From Giardia muris (taxonomy: Eukaryota > Fornicata > Diplomonadida > Hexamitidae), in contig CM016926.1 in the NCBI GenBank assembly GCA_006247105.1, positions 1,240,001-1,304,000 of the forward strand: 64,000 nt of DNA, read 5' to 3'. Below are positions 15,696-24,056 of the stretch, one piece after another (position 1 is the stretch's first letter; every line of letters starts with the position of its first letter). Under the pieces are notes generated by a model, which worked only from the letters and a program-made list of their open reading frames with translations, was not told the DNA's origin and searched no databases. A program made the position numbers and the translations under genes.

Positions 15696-18600
15696 ATGGG
15701 GGTTGATTTGGTGGGGTTTCTTTTAAGAGCGTCATTCAAAAGCGTAGAGCCCTTACTTCCGCGTGGGGAGCGTGGGGACCCTGCGGGGCGGGCGCCTGCA
15801 AGGGCGCCTGAGGCGGGGGTAGACATCGCGGACCAACTGTGTCGCATCCTCCCCGTGGCTCTCCTCCCGCACACCGCGCTCTCTCCGCCGGACGTGCCAG
15901 CCGCCCCGTCCCTGCCCGGCATCTTTGGGGCTTCCCCACTCGTGCTTCCGAAGCGCTCGGTTGCGCCCGCTCCGACCCAGCAGGTCCGCAAAGGCCTCGA
16001 AGATGCAGTCTTTGGCTCAAGCGAATATCGTTTCCGCTTGTTAGAGACACTATTTGTCCAGAAGGAGATAGCTCGCCGTCGAGCATATCTCTTGTCCCAC
16101 GAGGAGGTTGAAGATGAATCCTATGACCCCACCGCCCCTAGCTTCCCCACTCTCCATCTTTTACTCGCCCGCCGTTCCCGTAGGGCGTTCTACCGCCCAA
16201 TCGCCTCTTACCATGCTGTCAACCCTCTTCTTTATAGGGACCCTACTCCATCCATCTTCCTTACTGGGTCTCTCCTTCAGAGTATTCGTCAACGTCATGC
16301 CACGTACATGCGCGCCCTTGCCGACCGTCGCGAGCTTGGGGCAAGCCTGAAACAACGTTTCGCTCACCTCAGTTCCGGAGGCTTCAAACCTGACTTCTTC
16401 CGTCGAGGGGAGGAGGCGGTCATCAAGAAGCTCTTTGGTACCGGGATGCAGAAGTTCGCGCTCCCGAAGCTCACGGCCTCCCGGCAGTTTGCCACTGGGG
16501 CGCGCTTCCAGCCCCAATCGATGGGAAATGTCGACAGTTACATCGAGGAACTCGCCCAGAGCCTTCTCTACATGTACTTACGTCAGTTCGAGCTGAATAG
16601 CCTTGATGATGCACGCGCACAACGTATGTTCCTCCCCCCGGTGTTCCTCACACTCCTCCTCGAACTTGCCCGTTACGACATTTACATTATGTCCCAGCTC
16701 TCAATTGACCCATCGACGGCGCTCGAGACCGTCGCGAACGACGTCGATAGTCTGAGTGTTAACGAAGCCTTCGAGAACATCTTGATGTATGACCCGGATA
16801 CCCCATTGAACGTCCGAGGCGTCGATTACTCCTTCCTCTTCAATACTGAACTTGCAGCGGGGACCGGAACGACATTTGAATCCTTAACTCCCGGAGAGGT
16901 AAGCACGCTCTATCAAGCCGAACTTGGACTGCGCCTGGTGGAGTCCGTTTTACGTTGCCGTTCGTTGGAGCAGAATGCAAGCTTCGAGCAGCGGTTATAT
17001 GAACAGATACACCAGCATTATCCGCAAGATATCCGAGCACAACCGACCTCTATCACGGATGGCACACTGAAGAATTACCAGCTTGATGGGGTGCGCTTCC
17101 TTGTGTCTCTGTACAAGACGAGTACCCTGACCTCTCAACGCGCATCCTCAGGGCCTACAAGCTCAGGATGCCTTCTGGCCGACGACATGGGCTGTGGAAA
17201 AACGGCCCAATCAATCGCTTTCCTGGCATACCTGGCGGACATGCGAATTTCAACCGGTCTTCACCTTATTATTGCTCCGCTTGCCGTCTCTGATGGATGG
17301 CTTTCGGAATTCAATCGCTGGTTTCCAACGTTCAACGTCCTGATGTATAAGGGGGAACAGGGCCAACGTTCGCGATACAAGAAACATATCCTCTCCCTTT
17401 CGCGTGGCTCCATTAACACCGTCGGAGATTACCTTGGGGATGGGAAGAAGGATTCTCGAGGCTCCCAAAGCAAGAACTCACAGGAATACCAGCTTCAGAA
17501 AGGCCAGCTCATGTCAACGATAAATGCCGTCATTACAACCTACGAGTACATCCTCAAAGACAAGAACTTTTTCCGGCAGCTTGAATTCGATGTCGTCATC
17601 GTTGACGAGGCCTCCCGGGCGAAGAATGCGCGCAGTCGCCTTGTTGACGTCCTCAAGCGCAGCATCAACTGCCGCTTTCGCGTCCTCCTTAGTGGCACCC
17701 CCATTCAGAACAACCTTCGAGAACTCTTCACGCTTCTTGGCTTGATCCACCCGGCGGTCTTCAACGAGTTCGAGAAGTTCGAGTCGATCTTCGGGCGTGT
17801 CTTCGTCATGAGCCACAAGGCCTCCGAGGCTCCTTCCGGTTCCCATATCCGGAAGACGAAGCGCCGTCATCGGCACGTCACGGCGGAGCGGGACGCGTTT
17901 AGCCTAGGCCTTCAGCGGGACGAGGACATGGGCCGAGAGGAGGAGTACTCATACTCTTATACCGAGCAGGAGTCCACTGAGAGCTATATGACGGAGACGG
18001 CGACCGTCCCGGCATTGAGCCGGACGACCTCGACTGTCACTCTGGATGGGCCCTCGACTGCTCAGGGAGCGCTTGGGATGTCCGTTGGGAGCTCGCTCAA
18101 CTTGCTGGACTCGCCTATGTCTCTGGAAGAGCAGGCCAAGCGATTAGCTAAGCAGCTCCAGTCGGCCAACCATCTGACCGACAATCAGAAGACCTTCATT
18201 ATAGAACGCCTGCATGCTATCCTGAAGCCCTTCCTCCTTCGGCGCGTCAAGGCCGAAGTCCTGGCACAGCTCCCCCCAAAAGAGGAGCACATTATTCGTG
18301 TACCCCTTTCAGGGGTTCAACTCTTCCTCTACAACCTCGCGGTCGCGAACGGGCGACGTGTCGCGGGGATCCCCACCGACGGCCAAGGGATGACGGACTC
18401 GGCCCTCGTCTCTTCCTTACCCGCAAGCTTCATCCGCAACTTGGATATGTACCTTCGCTGTGTGTGCAACCACCCGTTCGCGGCCCTCGATATTGACAAG
18501 GTTGGACACGTCTATCGCGAGTACTTGACGACCGCAACGGACTTCGATCGGCAGCATCGGTCCCAGGCGACCCATTTCTTTCAGGAGCATGGAGGTGGGG

Positions 18601-21413
18601 ACCGACCCCCGCGGATGCCTCGGGAAGGAGAGGATGGACAGCAAGGGGCAGTGAACCCACCGCTCACCCCGCTCCAGACGATGTATATTGGCGATCAGCT
18701 GTGGCGCATCTCAGGCAAGCTGGAGGTTCTCGACAACATCCTTCTGAAGCTCTACAAGACTCACCACCGTGTTCTGATCTTCAGTCAGTTCAAGAAGGTC
18801 CTGACCTTCATCTCCGAGTATCTTGACTATCGGAAGTACAAATATGTCCGTTTCGATGGGAGTGTGCGCGACGAAGAGCGTTGCGCCATGGTTCGGAACT
18901 ACAACCGAGAGGACAGCCCGTACTTCATCTTCTTGTTGAGTACGCGCGCCGCCTCGCATGGTTTGAACCTTCAGTCGGCTGATACTGTTGTGATCTTTGA
19001 TTGTGATTATAATGGAACCTACGACCAGCAGGCGCAGGACCGTTGCTATCGTCTGGGGCAGACGAGTCCCGTTAAAGTCTTTAAGTTCTATAGCAACACG
19101 GCCATCGAGAGCAAAATGCTCTCCGTGGCCACGTCGAAGCTCAGCCTTGCGAATATAATCATGAATGCGGGTGCTTACTCTGCTAGTGCAGAAGGGAATG
19201 ACCGCACGCCGGCGGCCGCCCTTGGTACCCATCACAAAGCAAGCAAACATAACTCGACTCAGGAATATATCCTTGAGGTCCTACGTGCTGCTTCCCCAAC
19301 CACGGATGATATTCATATCCAGACGACTGCAGAGATCAACCGTATGCTTGCACGTTCCGATCTCGAGTTGCAAGCCTTTGAGCGTGAAGATGTCTTGTTT
19401 GAGAAATACTGGGCCGAACGGAACTTCGGAAAGCCGACCCCGCGGCTAGACCAAGAAGTCCCCCGTGTTCTTTCATCAGCTCAGGAGACTCTCATCAATG
19501 AGATGAATGCTCTTCAGTTCGGGACAGACTCGGTCGTCTTCCGAGAGAGACAACTTGAAGTCCCGGTGCCAATTGCCAGTAACCCTGACAGCGATGATTC
19601 GGAATCCGAATCATATGAAGATAGCAGCGTCTCCAGCTCAGACACGAGTGAGGAGAGCCCGGCTCCGGACGAACAATGGGAGGCGGGTGGGCCTGTAAGA
19701 CAGGAGCGGCCCGAGAAAGTGCTATCAAGTGGGGACAACGAACTCCTAATGCAACTGCGGTCCTTCCTTACGGAACCTCCGGACCCCGGTGCCCTTGCTC
19801 TTAGCGACTCGATGGTTGCAAGGTCACGAGTTATCCTTACCCCTCTTTCCGACACCGTCCTTCTGAAGCATCTTCTGCATCTTTCATCGAGCTTACCAGG
19901 GATGTCTCTCTTCCTTACGCATCTGTCACTTTTGAAGAGCGTCCGTGAGCGAGGACAGACTCCTCTTCCGCGGGTGGCCGATGAGTATATGGCCATGCCC
20001 TTTGTGCGGCAGTACTACGACGCCCTGAAGCGGTCTAGTGGCGAGACCGCTCGAGGAGAGCTTCTTTCTCTCGATTTCGCGCCCTTAGAGACTGCTGAGT
20101 ACTCGGCCATTTATTCGTCCTTCCTTGGGACGGTTCACTCGACGCTTGGAACTCCGGAACCGACTCCCACGAACCGGGTCTATGGCGGGATGCTTGCGTC
20201 GATACTGGTCAGCTGGTTTAACATGTTTTTACTCGAGGGCTTGCAATCGAGTCATTTTGACTTCATCGGAGCCGCAACCACCTTTCAGTATGCCCTTCTT
20301 GCGCTCGCATGCTCGGCAGGCTTCTGGACATACGAGGCATATAACGCAATTCATGAGGATGTTTCTGGATACCTTCCTAAGGTGCAACAGATGTATGGGA
20401 CACTAGTTGGGGATGACTTCATGCCTGGGAAGCATGCGGACGGGTGGGCTGCAATCCGCATCACCAATGACCTCTCTCCCACCGTCCGGAGGGTTGTTTC
20501 CATCCTAGCGGCGGGGATTACTCTACAGGACATGTCTTTGGCAGGCTATGGTGGCTATTTATCAGGGATCATGCAACTGCTTGAGGATCAGGCGTTTATG
20601 AAGGGGCTGGAAGGACGTGGGGTGCTTCCTCCTATCTCGATCCAGGTCCATCTCAGGTATTATCCGGTCAAGGTGGGTATTCTGCGGGGTGTGTGCCCCG
20701 CCGGAACTGCTGAGGATGCTCTTCTTCGCGCCGCCTTTCTTTTCCACCTGCGGTTGATGGCGTGCTTCGTCACCCTTTGTGAGATGATTGATCCGTTCTG
20801 TCGTTACTCCTTAGATGACCCCGAGGGAGACCTGATGTTGCCATATCGAATTTTATCACAGTTCTGGACGCTCCCCACACGGGCGGAATTACCCCCCTAC
20901 TATTCCGCCGTCCATCACCCCCTCCCTTTGGCCGTGGTCTATTATAAGCTAGTGACCCTCAGTTACATTTCCATATATGAGTTTGTCGCAGACGTCCGGC
21001 AAGGCTTCCGGAACGCCATCGCGTTCAACGACCGGCAGAACGTCCTATATGAGCACGCCCGTGTGGCGTGCGAAGCGTGCACGCGGCTAGTGACGCAACT
21101 CTTCGACTACTGCGATATTGGGTACTGTTACAAGTGGTTCTACGCGTACGAGAGGCGTAACAGCATCCCCAAGCGCGGGTATCTGCTCCCGGCGAACACG
21201 ATTGGGATCGGGATCGTCGAGCTACTCGACAAGAACTCTCCGGACGACGAGGTCTACGTCCTTCCCGCACGCTCCGATACTGCGCTCTTGACGCTATCCT
21301 TTGGAGCCGGGATGGATATCGCTAACCTCCTTGCCACAGACATCATCCGTTATGCTACCGCACATGCCGGACTTCTACCTGCTTCACAACCACAGCGGCG
21401 GATAAAGGCCTGA
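15696..21413 (+). CDS. SNF2-family ATPase, chromatin-remodeler-like (1905 aa)
   Basis: SNF2 ATPases translocate on DNA to move nucleosomes or displace proteins. The motor is complete: motif I ADDMGCGKTAQSIAF (about 495-510), motif II VDEAS (about 635, in place of DEAH/DEGH), motif III LLSGTPIQNNLRELF (about 664), FLLRRVKAEVLAQLPPKEE (about 847-865), then the C-terminal lobe RVLIFSQFKKVL, VRFDGSV, LLSTRAASHGLNLQSADTV and QAQDRCYRLGQ (about 1025-1120). A roughly 115-residue acidic/Ser-rich insertion (about 705-820) splits the lobes at the usual SNF2 insertion site. Long flanks (about 480 and 750 residues) have no bromo-, chromo- or SANT domain I can name. The ATG at 15696 follows seven A. Upstream in-frame ATGs would run antisense through the LRR gene and are rejected. 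Subfamily uncertain. Confidence 0.88.
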   Translation: MGVDLVGFLLRASFKSVEPLLPRGERGDPAGRAPARAPEAGVDIADQLCRILPVALLPHTALSPPDVPAAPSLPGIFGASPLVLPKRSVAPAPTQQVRKGLEDAVFGSSEYRFRLLETLFVQKEIARRRAYLLSHEEVEDESYDPTAPSFPTLHLLLARRSRRAFYRPIASYHAVNPLLYRDPTPSIFLTGSLLQSIRQRHATYMRALADRRELGASLKQRFAHLSSGGFKPDFFRRGEEAVIKKLFGTGMQKFALPKLTASRQFATGARFQPQSMGNVDSYIEELAQSLLYMYLRQFELNSLDDARAQRMFLPPVFLTLLLELARYDIYIMSQLSIDPSTALETVANDVDSLSVNEAFENILMYDPDTPLNVRGVDYSFLFNTELAAGTGTTFESLTPGEVSTLYQAELGLRLVESVLRCRSLEQNASFEQRLYEQIHQHYPQDIRAQPTSITDGTLKNYQLDGVRFLVSLYKTSTLTSQRASSGPTSSGCLLADDMGCGKTAQSIAFLAYLADMRISTGLHLIIAPLAVSDGWLSEFNRWFPTFNVLMYKGEQGQRSRYKKHILSLSRGSINTVGDYLGDGKKDSRGSQSKNSQEYQLQKGQLMSTINAVITTYEYILKDKNFFRQLEFDVVIVDEASRAKNARSRLVDVLKRSINCRFRVLLSGTPIQNNLRELFTLLGLIHPAVFNEFEKFESIFGRVFVMSHKASEAPSGSHIRKTKRRHRHVTAERDAFSLGLQRDEDMGREEEYSYSYTEQESTESYMTETATVPALSRTTSTVTLDGPSTAQGALGMSVGSSLNLLDSPMSLEEQAKRLAKQLQSANHLTDNQKTFIIERLHAILKPFLLRRVKAEVLAQLPPKEEHIIRVPLSGVQLFLYNLAVANGRRVAGIPTDGQGMTDSALVSSLPASFIRNLDMYLRCVCNHPFAALDIDKVGHVYREYLTTATDFDRQHRSQATHFFQEHGGGDRPPRMPREGEDGQQGAVNPPLTPLQTMYIGDQLWRISGKLEVLDNILLKLYKTHHRVLIFSQFKKVLTFISEYLDYRKYKYVRFDGSVRDEERCAMVRNYNREDSPYFIFLLSTRAASHGLNLQSADTVVIFDCDYNGTYDQQAQDRCYRLGQTSPVKVFKFYSNTAIESKMLSVATSKLSLANIIMNAGAYSASAEGNDRTPAAALGTHHKASKHNSTQEYILEVLRAASPTTDDIHIQTTAEINRMLARSDLELQAFEREDVLFEKYWAERNFGKPTPRLDQEVPRVLSSAQETLINEMNALQFGTDSVVFRERQLEVPVPIASNPDSDDSESESYEDSSVSSSDTSEESPAPDEQWEAGGPVRQERPEKVLSSGDNELLMQLRSFLTEPPDPGALALSDSMVARSRVILTPLSDTVLLKHLLHLSSSLPGMSLFLTHLSLLKSVRERGQTPLPRVADEYMAMPFVRQYYDALKRSSGETARGELLSLDFAPLETAEYSAIYSSFLGTVHSTLGTPEPTPTNRVYGGMLASILVSWFNMFLLEGLQSSHFDFIGAATTFQYALLALACSAGFWTYEAYNAIHEDVSGYLPKVQQMYGTLVGDDFMPGKHADGWAAIRITNDLSPTVRRVVSILAAGITLQDMSLAGYGGYLSGIMQLLEDQAFMKGLEGRGVLPPISIQVHLRYYPVKVGILRGVCPAGTAEDALLRAAFLFHLRLMACFVTLCEMIDPFCRYSLDDPEGDLMLPYRILSQFWTLPTRAELPPYYSAVHHPLPLAVVYYKLVTLSYISIYEFVADVRQGFRNAIAFNDRQNVLYEHARVACEACTRLVTQLFDYCDIGYCYKWFYAYERRNSIPKRGYLLPANTIGIGIVELLDKNSPDDEVYVLPARSDTALLTLSFGAGMDIANLLATDIIRYATAHAGLLPASQPQRRIKA

Positions 21414-21418
21414 ATTGT

Positions 21419-21856
21419 TTACTGGGGAGTCGCCACGACATTGAACTTCATTAGTCTTTCATTGAGTCCGGTTCGAGCATTGGAAAGAAAGGCGAACGGG
21501 TACGTCGTGGCCTTCTGGACTTGGCCCACGAAGGTCGTTAGACTCGGGGCGATGTAGACACGATACAATAGGCAAGCGTAGTGGAAGTCACGTTGTCCGA
21601 GGTGGTAGAAGTACGCGAACTTGAAGAGCTCGTATCCCGGCACCCAAGTGAAGATCTGGTCGAGGATGACCTCCACCGATAAGGAAAGGGCGACGATGAG
21701 CCAGAAGACGCAGATCTCCTGGATCTTCGCCGTGACGTCCGGGTTCCGCCGCCTTTCCCCGTTGTAGAGCCGCAGGAGGAAGTAGGATTTATACGCGGGG
21801 ATGATGAAGCAGAAAAGGTTTCGTGTCGCTCGGGAGATGGACGAGATGGAGATCAT
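21419..21856 (-). CDS. REEP/DP1/Yop1 (TB2/HVA22) family ER-shaping protein
   Basis: REEP/DP1 proteins insert as hairpins and curve ER tubules. The 145-residue product has the family pattern: an early hydrophobic segment (LFCFIIPAYKSYFLL), then a charged stretch and CVFWLIVALSLSVEVILDQI, followed by WVPGYELFKFAYFYHLGQ, matching the W-x-P-x-Y-E-L-x-K core, and LLYRVYIAPSL. Length fits (130-200 is common). An upstream in-frame ATG at 21883 exists, but I prefer the ATG at 21856, which is preceded by gatgaaaaa on the minus strand. The 3' end is 5 bp from the convergent SNF2 stop. The family is highly probable; paralogue identity cannot be assigned. Confidence 0.8.
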   Translation of the reverse strand: MISISSISRATRNLFCFIIPAYKSYFLLRLYNGERRRNPDVTAKIQEICVFWLIVALSLSVEVILDQIFTWVPGYELFKFAYFYHLGQRDFHYACLLYRVYIAPSLTTFVGQVQKATTYPFAFLSNARTGLNERLMKFNVVATPQ

Positions 21857-21890
21857 TTTTTCATCACTCTCTATCATATACAAGTGAAGG

Positions 21891-23633
21891 ATGCCATCAG
21901 CATTGGTTCAACACGCCTTGGGGAATGAAGAGGAGGAGGAAGAGGAGTGGTCCGGAACGTTGGAGGAACAGCTGTTAACAGTGAGGGCGGGTACGGATAT
22001 GTATCAGTTCTGCAATAGGAGTCTGGACCTGATACCTAGGATTGACGATTTGGAGCATGAAGCCTTCTGGATGGCATTCAGGACGCAAGGTGGGCAGCTT
22101 CTGAGGCTGTGTGGGTCTTCTCCTAAATTGAAGGAGAGATATGCTTCCCTCATGGATTGCTATCTTGACCGTCTAGAGGAACGACTAGGAGTGGAATTAA
22201 GGGACTATATCAAGGCTATTCGAAAGACTCCTGATGCCATATCGATAGACGAACCGGTTGCGTTGCCCGTATTATGGGGTCTAACAGCCATATCAACGAA
22301 GTATCACGAATGGCCCTTAGTCGGGTATACACTTGAGGCGTATCTAGAAGATATCCCTCCTGGTCCTAGACAAGTCGAGACCATCCTTAATTGTCTCCAC
22401 GATGTGTCAACGCGAGAGGCGAGTATTGCCGAAATATGCCATCTCCCACTCAAGAACTTCCATCAAATACATCTGCATGTCTTGAAAGACGCTCTACAAA
22501 GAACCGAACAAGAGACGATAGACTTAGAGTTTCGAACATATGTTCTGGATGCCCTAACCACTGCCACTACCGCTACTACTGCTCGCAGCAACCACTTAAG
22601 CGAGCTTATAATCGTGCTTTTGGCCACGGGGCATGAGTCCTTGCCAGGTCTTGTTCAGAGGTGCGTTAATGTTCTCATTTCTACGTTATCTTCGGACTCA
22701 ACCATCCATGACGTCATCCTGCCTCTCGAACGGCTTTCTGGTGCCCTCCCCTTACGTCTTTCGAAGCTTCTGGTTCTAATCCGTCGAGAATATTACGAAC
22801 ATTGTCGTCACCATTATGTACTCGCCTCTCTTGGAATGGTTGCGGTCGCTCAAGTGACCATAGCGATGCTAGAAGAGAACCTTGAGGCAGCGTTGAGGAT
22901 ATGCGAGCACGCTTCTCTATGGTGGTCAAATGATGCACTAAACCTGCTATTGCATGACACAGTCATGCGTATCCTGCTTCTTCGCGCTACGTCTCCCACT
23001 AAACTGACAGAAATGATGCTAAGAGAACGTATGATAGCTACCAAGCTGTTGAACTCCTGCCCTATCCCAGAACATGTTCGAGAATATAATGCATATCTCA
23101 GTGCAGCACTTGGAACAGTCCAGACCCCCATCCCGCAACCCCTCGTCCTCTCGACAAGTCAGGCCATCATCCCACTCCTCATTCCTTCAACCCTATTAAG
23201 AGAAACAACACACGACTCCAGCCTCGGCCCGTATTATAATGGCTTCGACTTTGTGCTCTTCACCGTCGGCGAAAGACGCTACGCCTTACCACAACCGTAT
23301 TTTCTTAAGCTACAAGAAGCAAACCCAGTTCTCTTCTCAGAGTCGGGGTCAAATGAGGACCTACTCCTAAAAGACGCAACGGTTCCTAAGCTTAAGAGAA
23401 CAGAGTCCCTCTCATCAGAACGGCTCCATCACAAGTCTGGGATCATGCCTGAGCTATGCCTTCGTGCCAAGATCTGTTCTCTTCTCAAAGCTACTAAAAC
23501 CATGGAGTTGGAAGCAGTCGTACAGACTCTCGAGATCCAGGGACTTCCCAGTAATAAAGTTGTCTCCGAGATCCAACACCTGGTTGATCACGAGTACCTT
23601 ATTTCAGACGGTAAGACCCTTGAGTGGTGTTGA
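21891..23633 (+). CDS. Helical-repeat protein with possible cullin/APC2-like C-terminus
   Basis: A 580-residue mostly helical protein with an acidic run of Glu near residue 15. The last 60 residues (ELCLRAKICSLLKATKTMEL, then LPSNKVVSEIQHLVDHEYLI) look like a winged-helix module of the type ending cullins and APC2. Before it, PLVLSTSQAIIPLLIP and a GERRYALPQPYF segment sit where cullins have the QxxxLLLFN strand region and a short beta insertion. If right, it would be a ubiquitin-ligase scaffold. Alternatively it is a PCI-type subunit. I cannot see an unequivocal cullin-homology core, so the call is tentative. The next gene begins 10 bp after the stop. Confidence 0.4.
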   Translation: MPSALVQHALGNEEEEEEEWSGTLEEQLLTVRAGTDMYQFCNRSLDLIPRIDDLEHEAFWMAFRTQGGQLLRLCGSSPKLKERYASLMDCYLDRLEERLGVELRDYIKAIRKTPDAISIDEPVALPVLWGLTAISTKYHEWPLVGYTLEAYLEDIPPGPRQVETILNCLHDVSTREASIAEICHLPLKNFHQIHLHVLKDALQRTEQETIDLEFRTYVLDALTTATTATTARSNHLSELIIVLLATGHESLPGLVQRCVNVLISTLSSDSTIHDVILPLERLSGALPLRLSKLLVLIRREYYEHCRHHYVLASLGMVAVAQVTIAMLEENLEAALRICEHASLWWSNDALNLLLHDTVMRILLLRATSPTKLTEMMLRERMIATKLLNSCPIPEHVREYNAYLSAALGTVQTPIPQPLVLSTSQAIIPLLIPSTLLRETTHDSSLGPYYNGFDFVLFTVGERRYALPQPYFLKLQEANPVLFSESGSNEDLLLKDATVPKLKRTESLSSERLHHKSGIMPELCLRAKICSLLKATKTMELEAVVQTLEIQGLPSNKVVSEIQHLVDHEYLISDGKTLEWC

Positions 23634-23643
23634 AAATCCAAAA

Positions 23644-24033
23644 ATGAACAAGGACATCGATTATGATGAGCTGGAGAGCCGCGCGAAGGAGCTGTACGCC
23701 AGGATCCAGGGAGATGACGTTCCATCGCGGTTCCGGCAACCCGACAACTTCTCGACCCAGGCCTTGAACCTTGGGGCAACGAATGCCTCACTGAAGCAAG
23801 CGATGCTTTCGACGACGACGCCGACGGAGGCCGCCAAGATGTTCTACTCGACGACGAACAGCGACTACGGGTCGTGCGACCCGTCGATCATCGAGATGCC
23901 GACGCAGTGGAGTGGAAGCAAGACGACGATCAGCCGGATGCAGAACAACATCGTGTACCGTTACAACGGCTTCAATACGGAGATGGATAAGGAACGCTTC
24001 ATGGATCCCTACGTCACGATCCGGCGGAAATGA
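23644..24033 (+). CDS. PIERCE-like (C9orf116/C15orf65 family) microtubule inner protein
   Basis: The 129 residues lack a signal or membrane segment. The core FYSTTNSDYGSCDPSIIEMP (about 67-86), followed 15 residues later by MQNNIVYRYNGFNTEMDKER (about 99-118), matches the order seen in PIERCE proteins: an aromatic-x-T-S-N-x-x-YGS segment, an 'MP' step, then a G/N-x-F-N-T/V-x-M/L-D/E-K segment. PIERCE proteins bind inside ciliary doublet microtubules near the A-tubule seam and help dock outer dynein arms. This recognition is by motif only. The start follows ccaaaa and lies 10 bp after the previous stop. The codon use is biased, consistent with an abundant axonemal protein. The longer upstream frame overlaps the previous gene and is rejected. 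Confidence 0.6.
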   Translation: MNKDIDYDELESRAKELYARIQGDDVPSRFRQPDNFSTQALNLGATNASLKQAMLSTTTPTEAAKMFYSTTNSDYGSCDPSIIEMPTQWSGSKTTISRMQNNIVYRYNGFNTEMDKERFMDPYVTIRRK

Positions 24034-24056
24034 TCACGTGGTAAAACAGACTTTTC

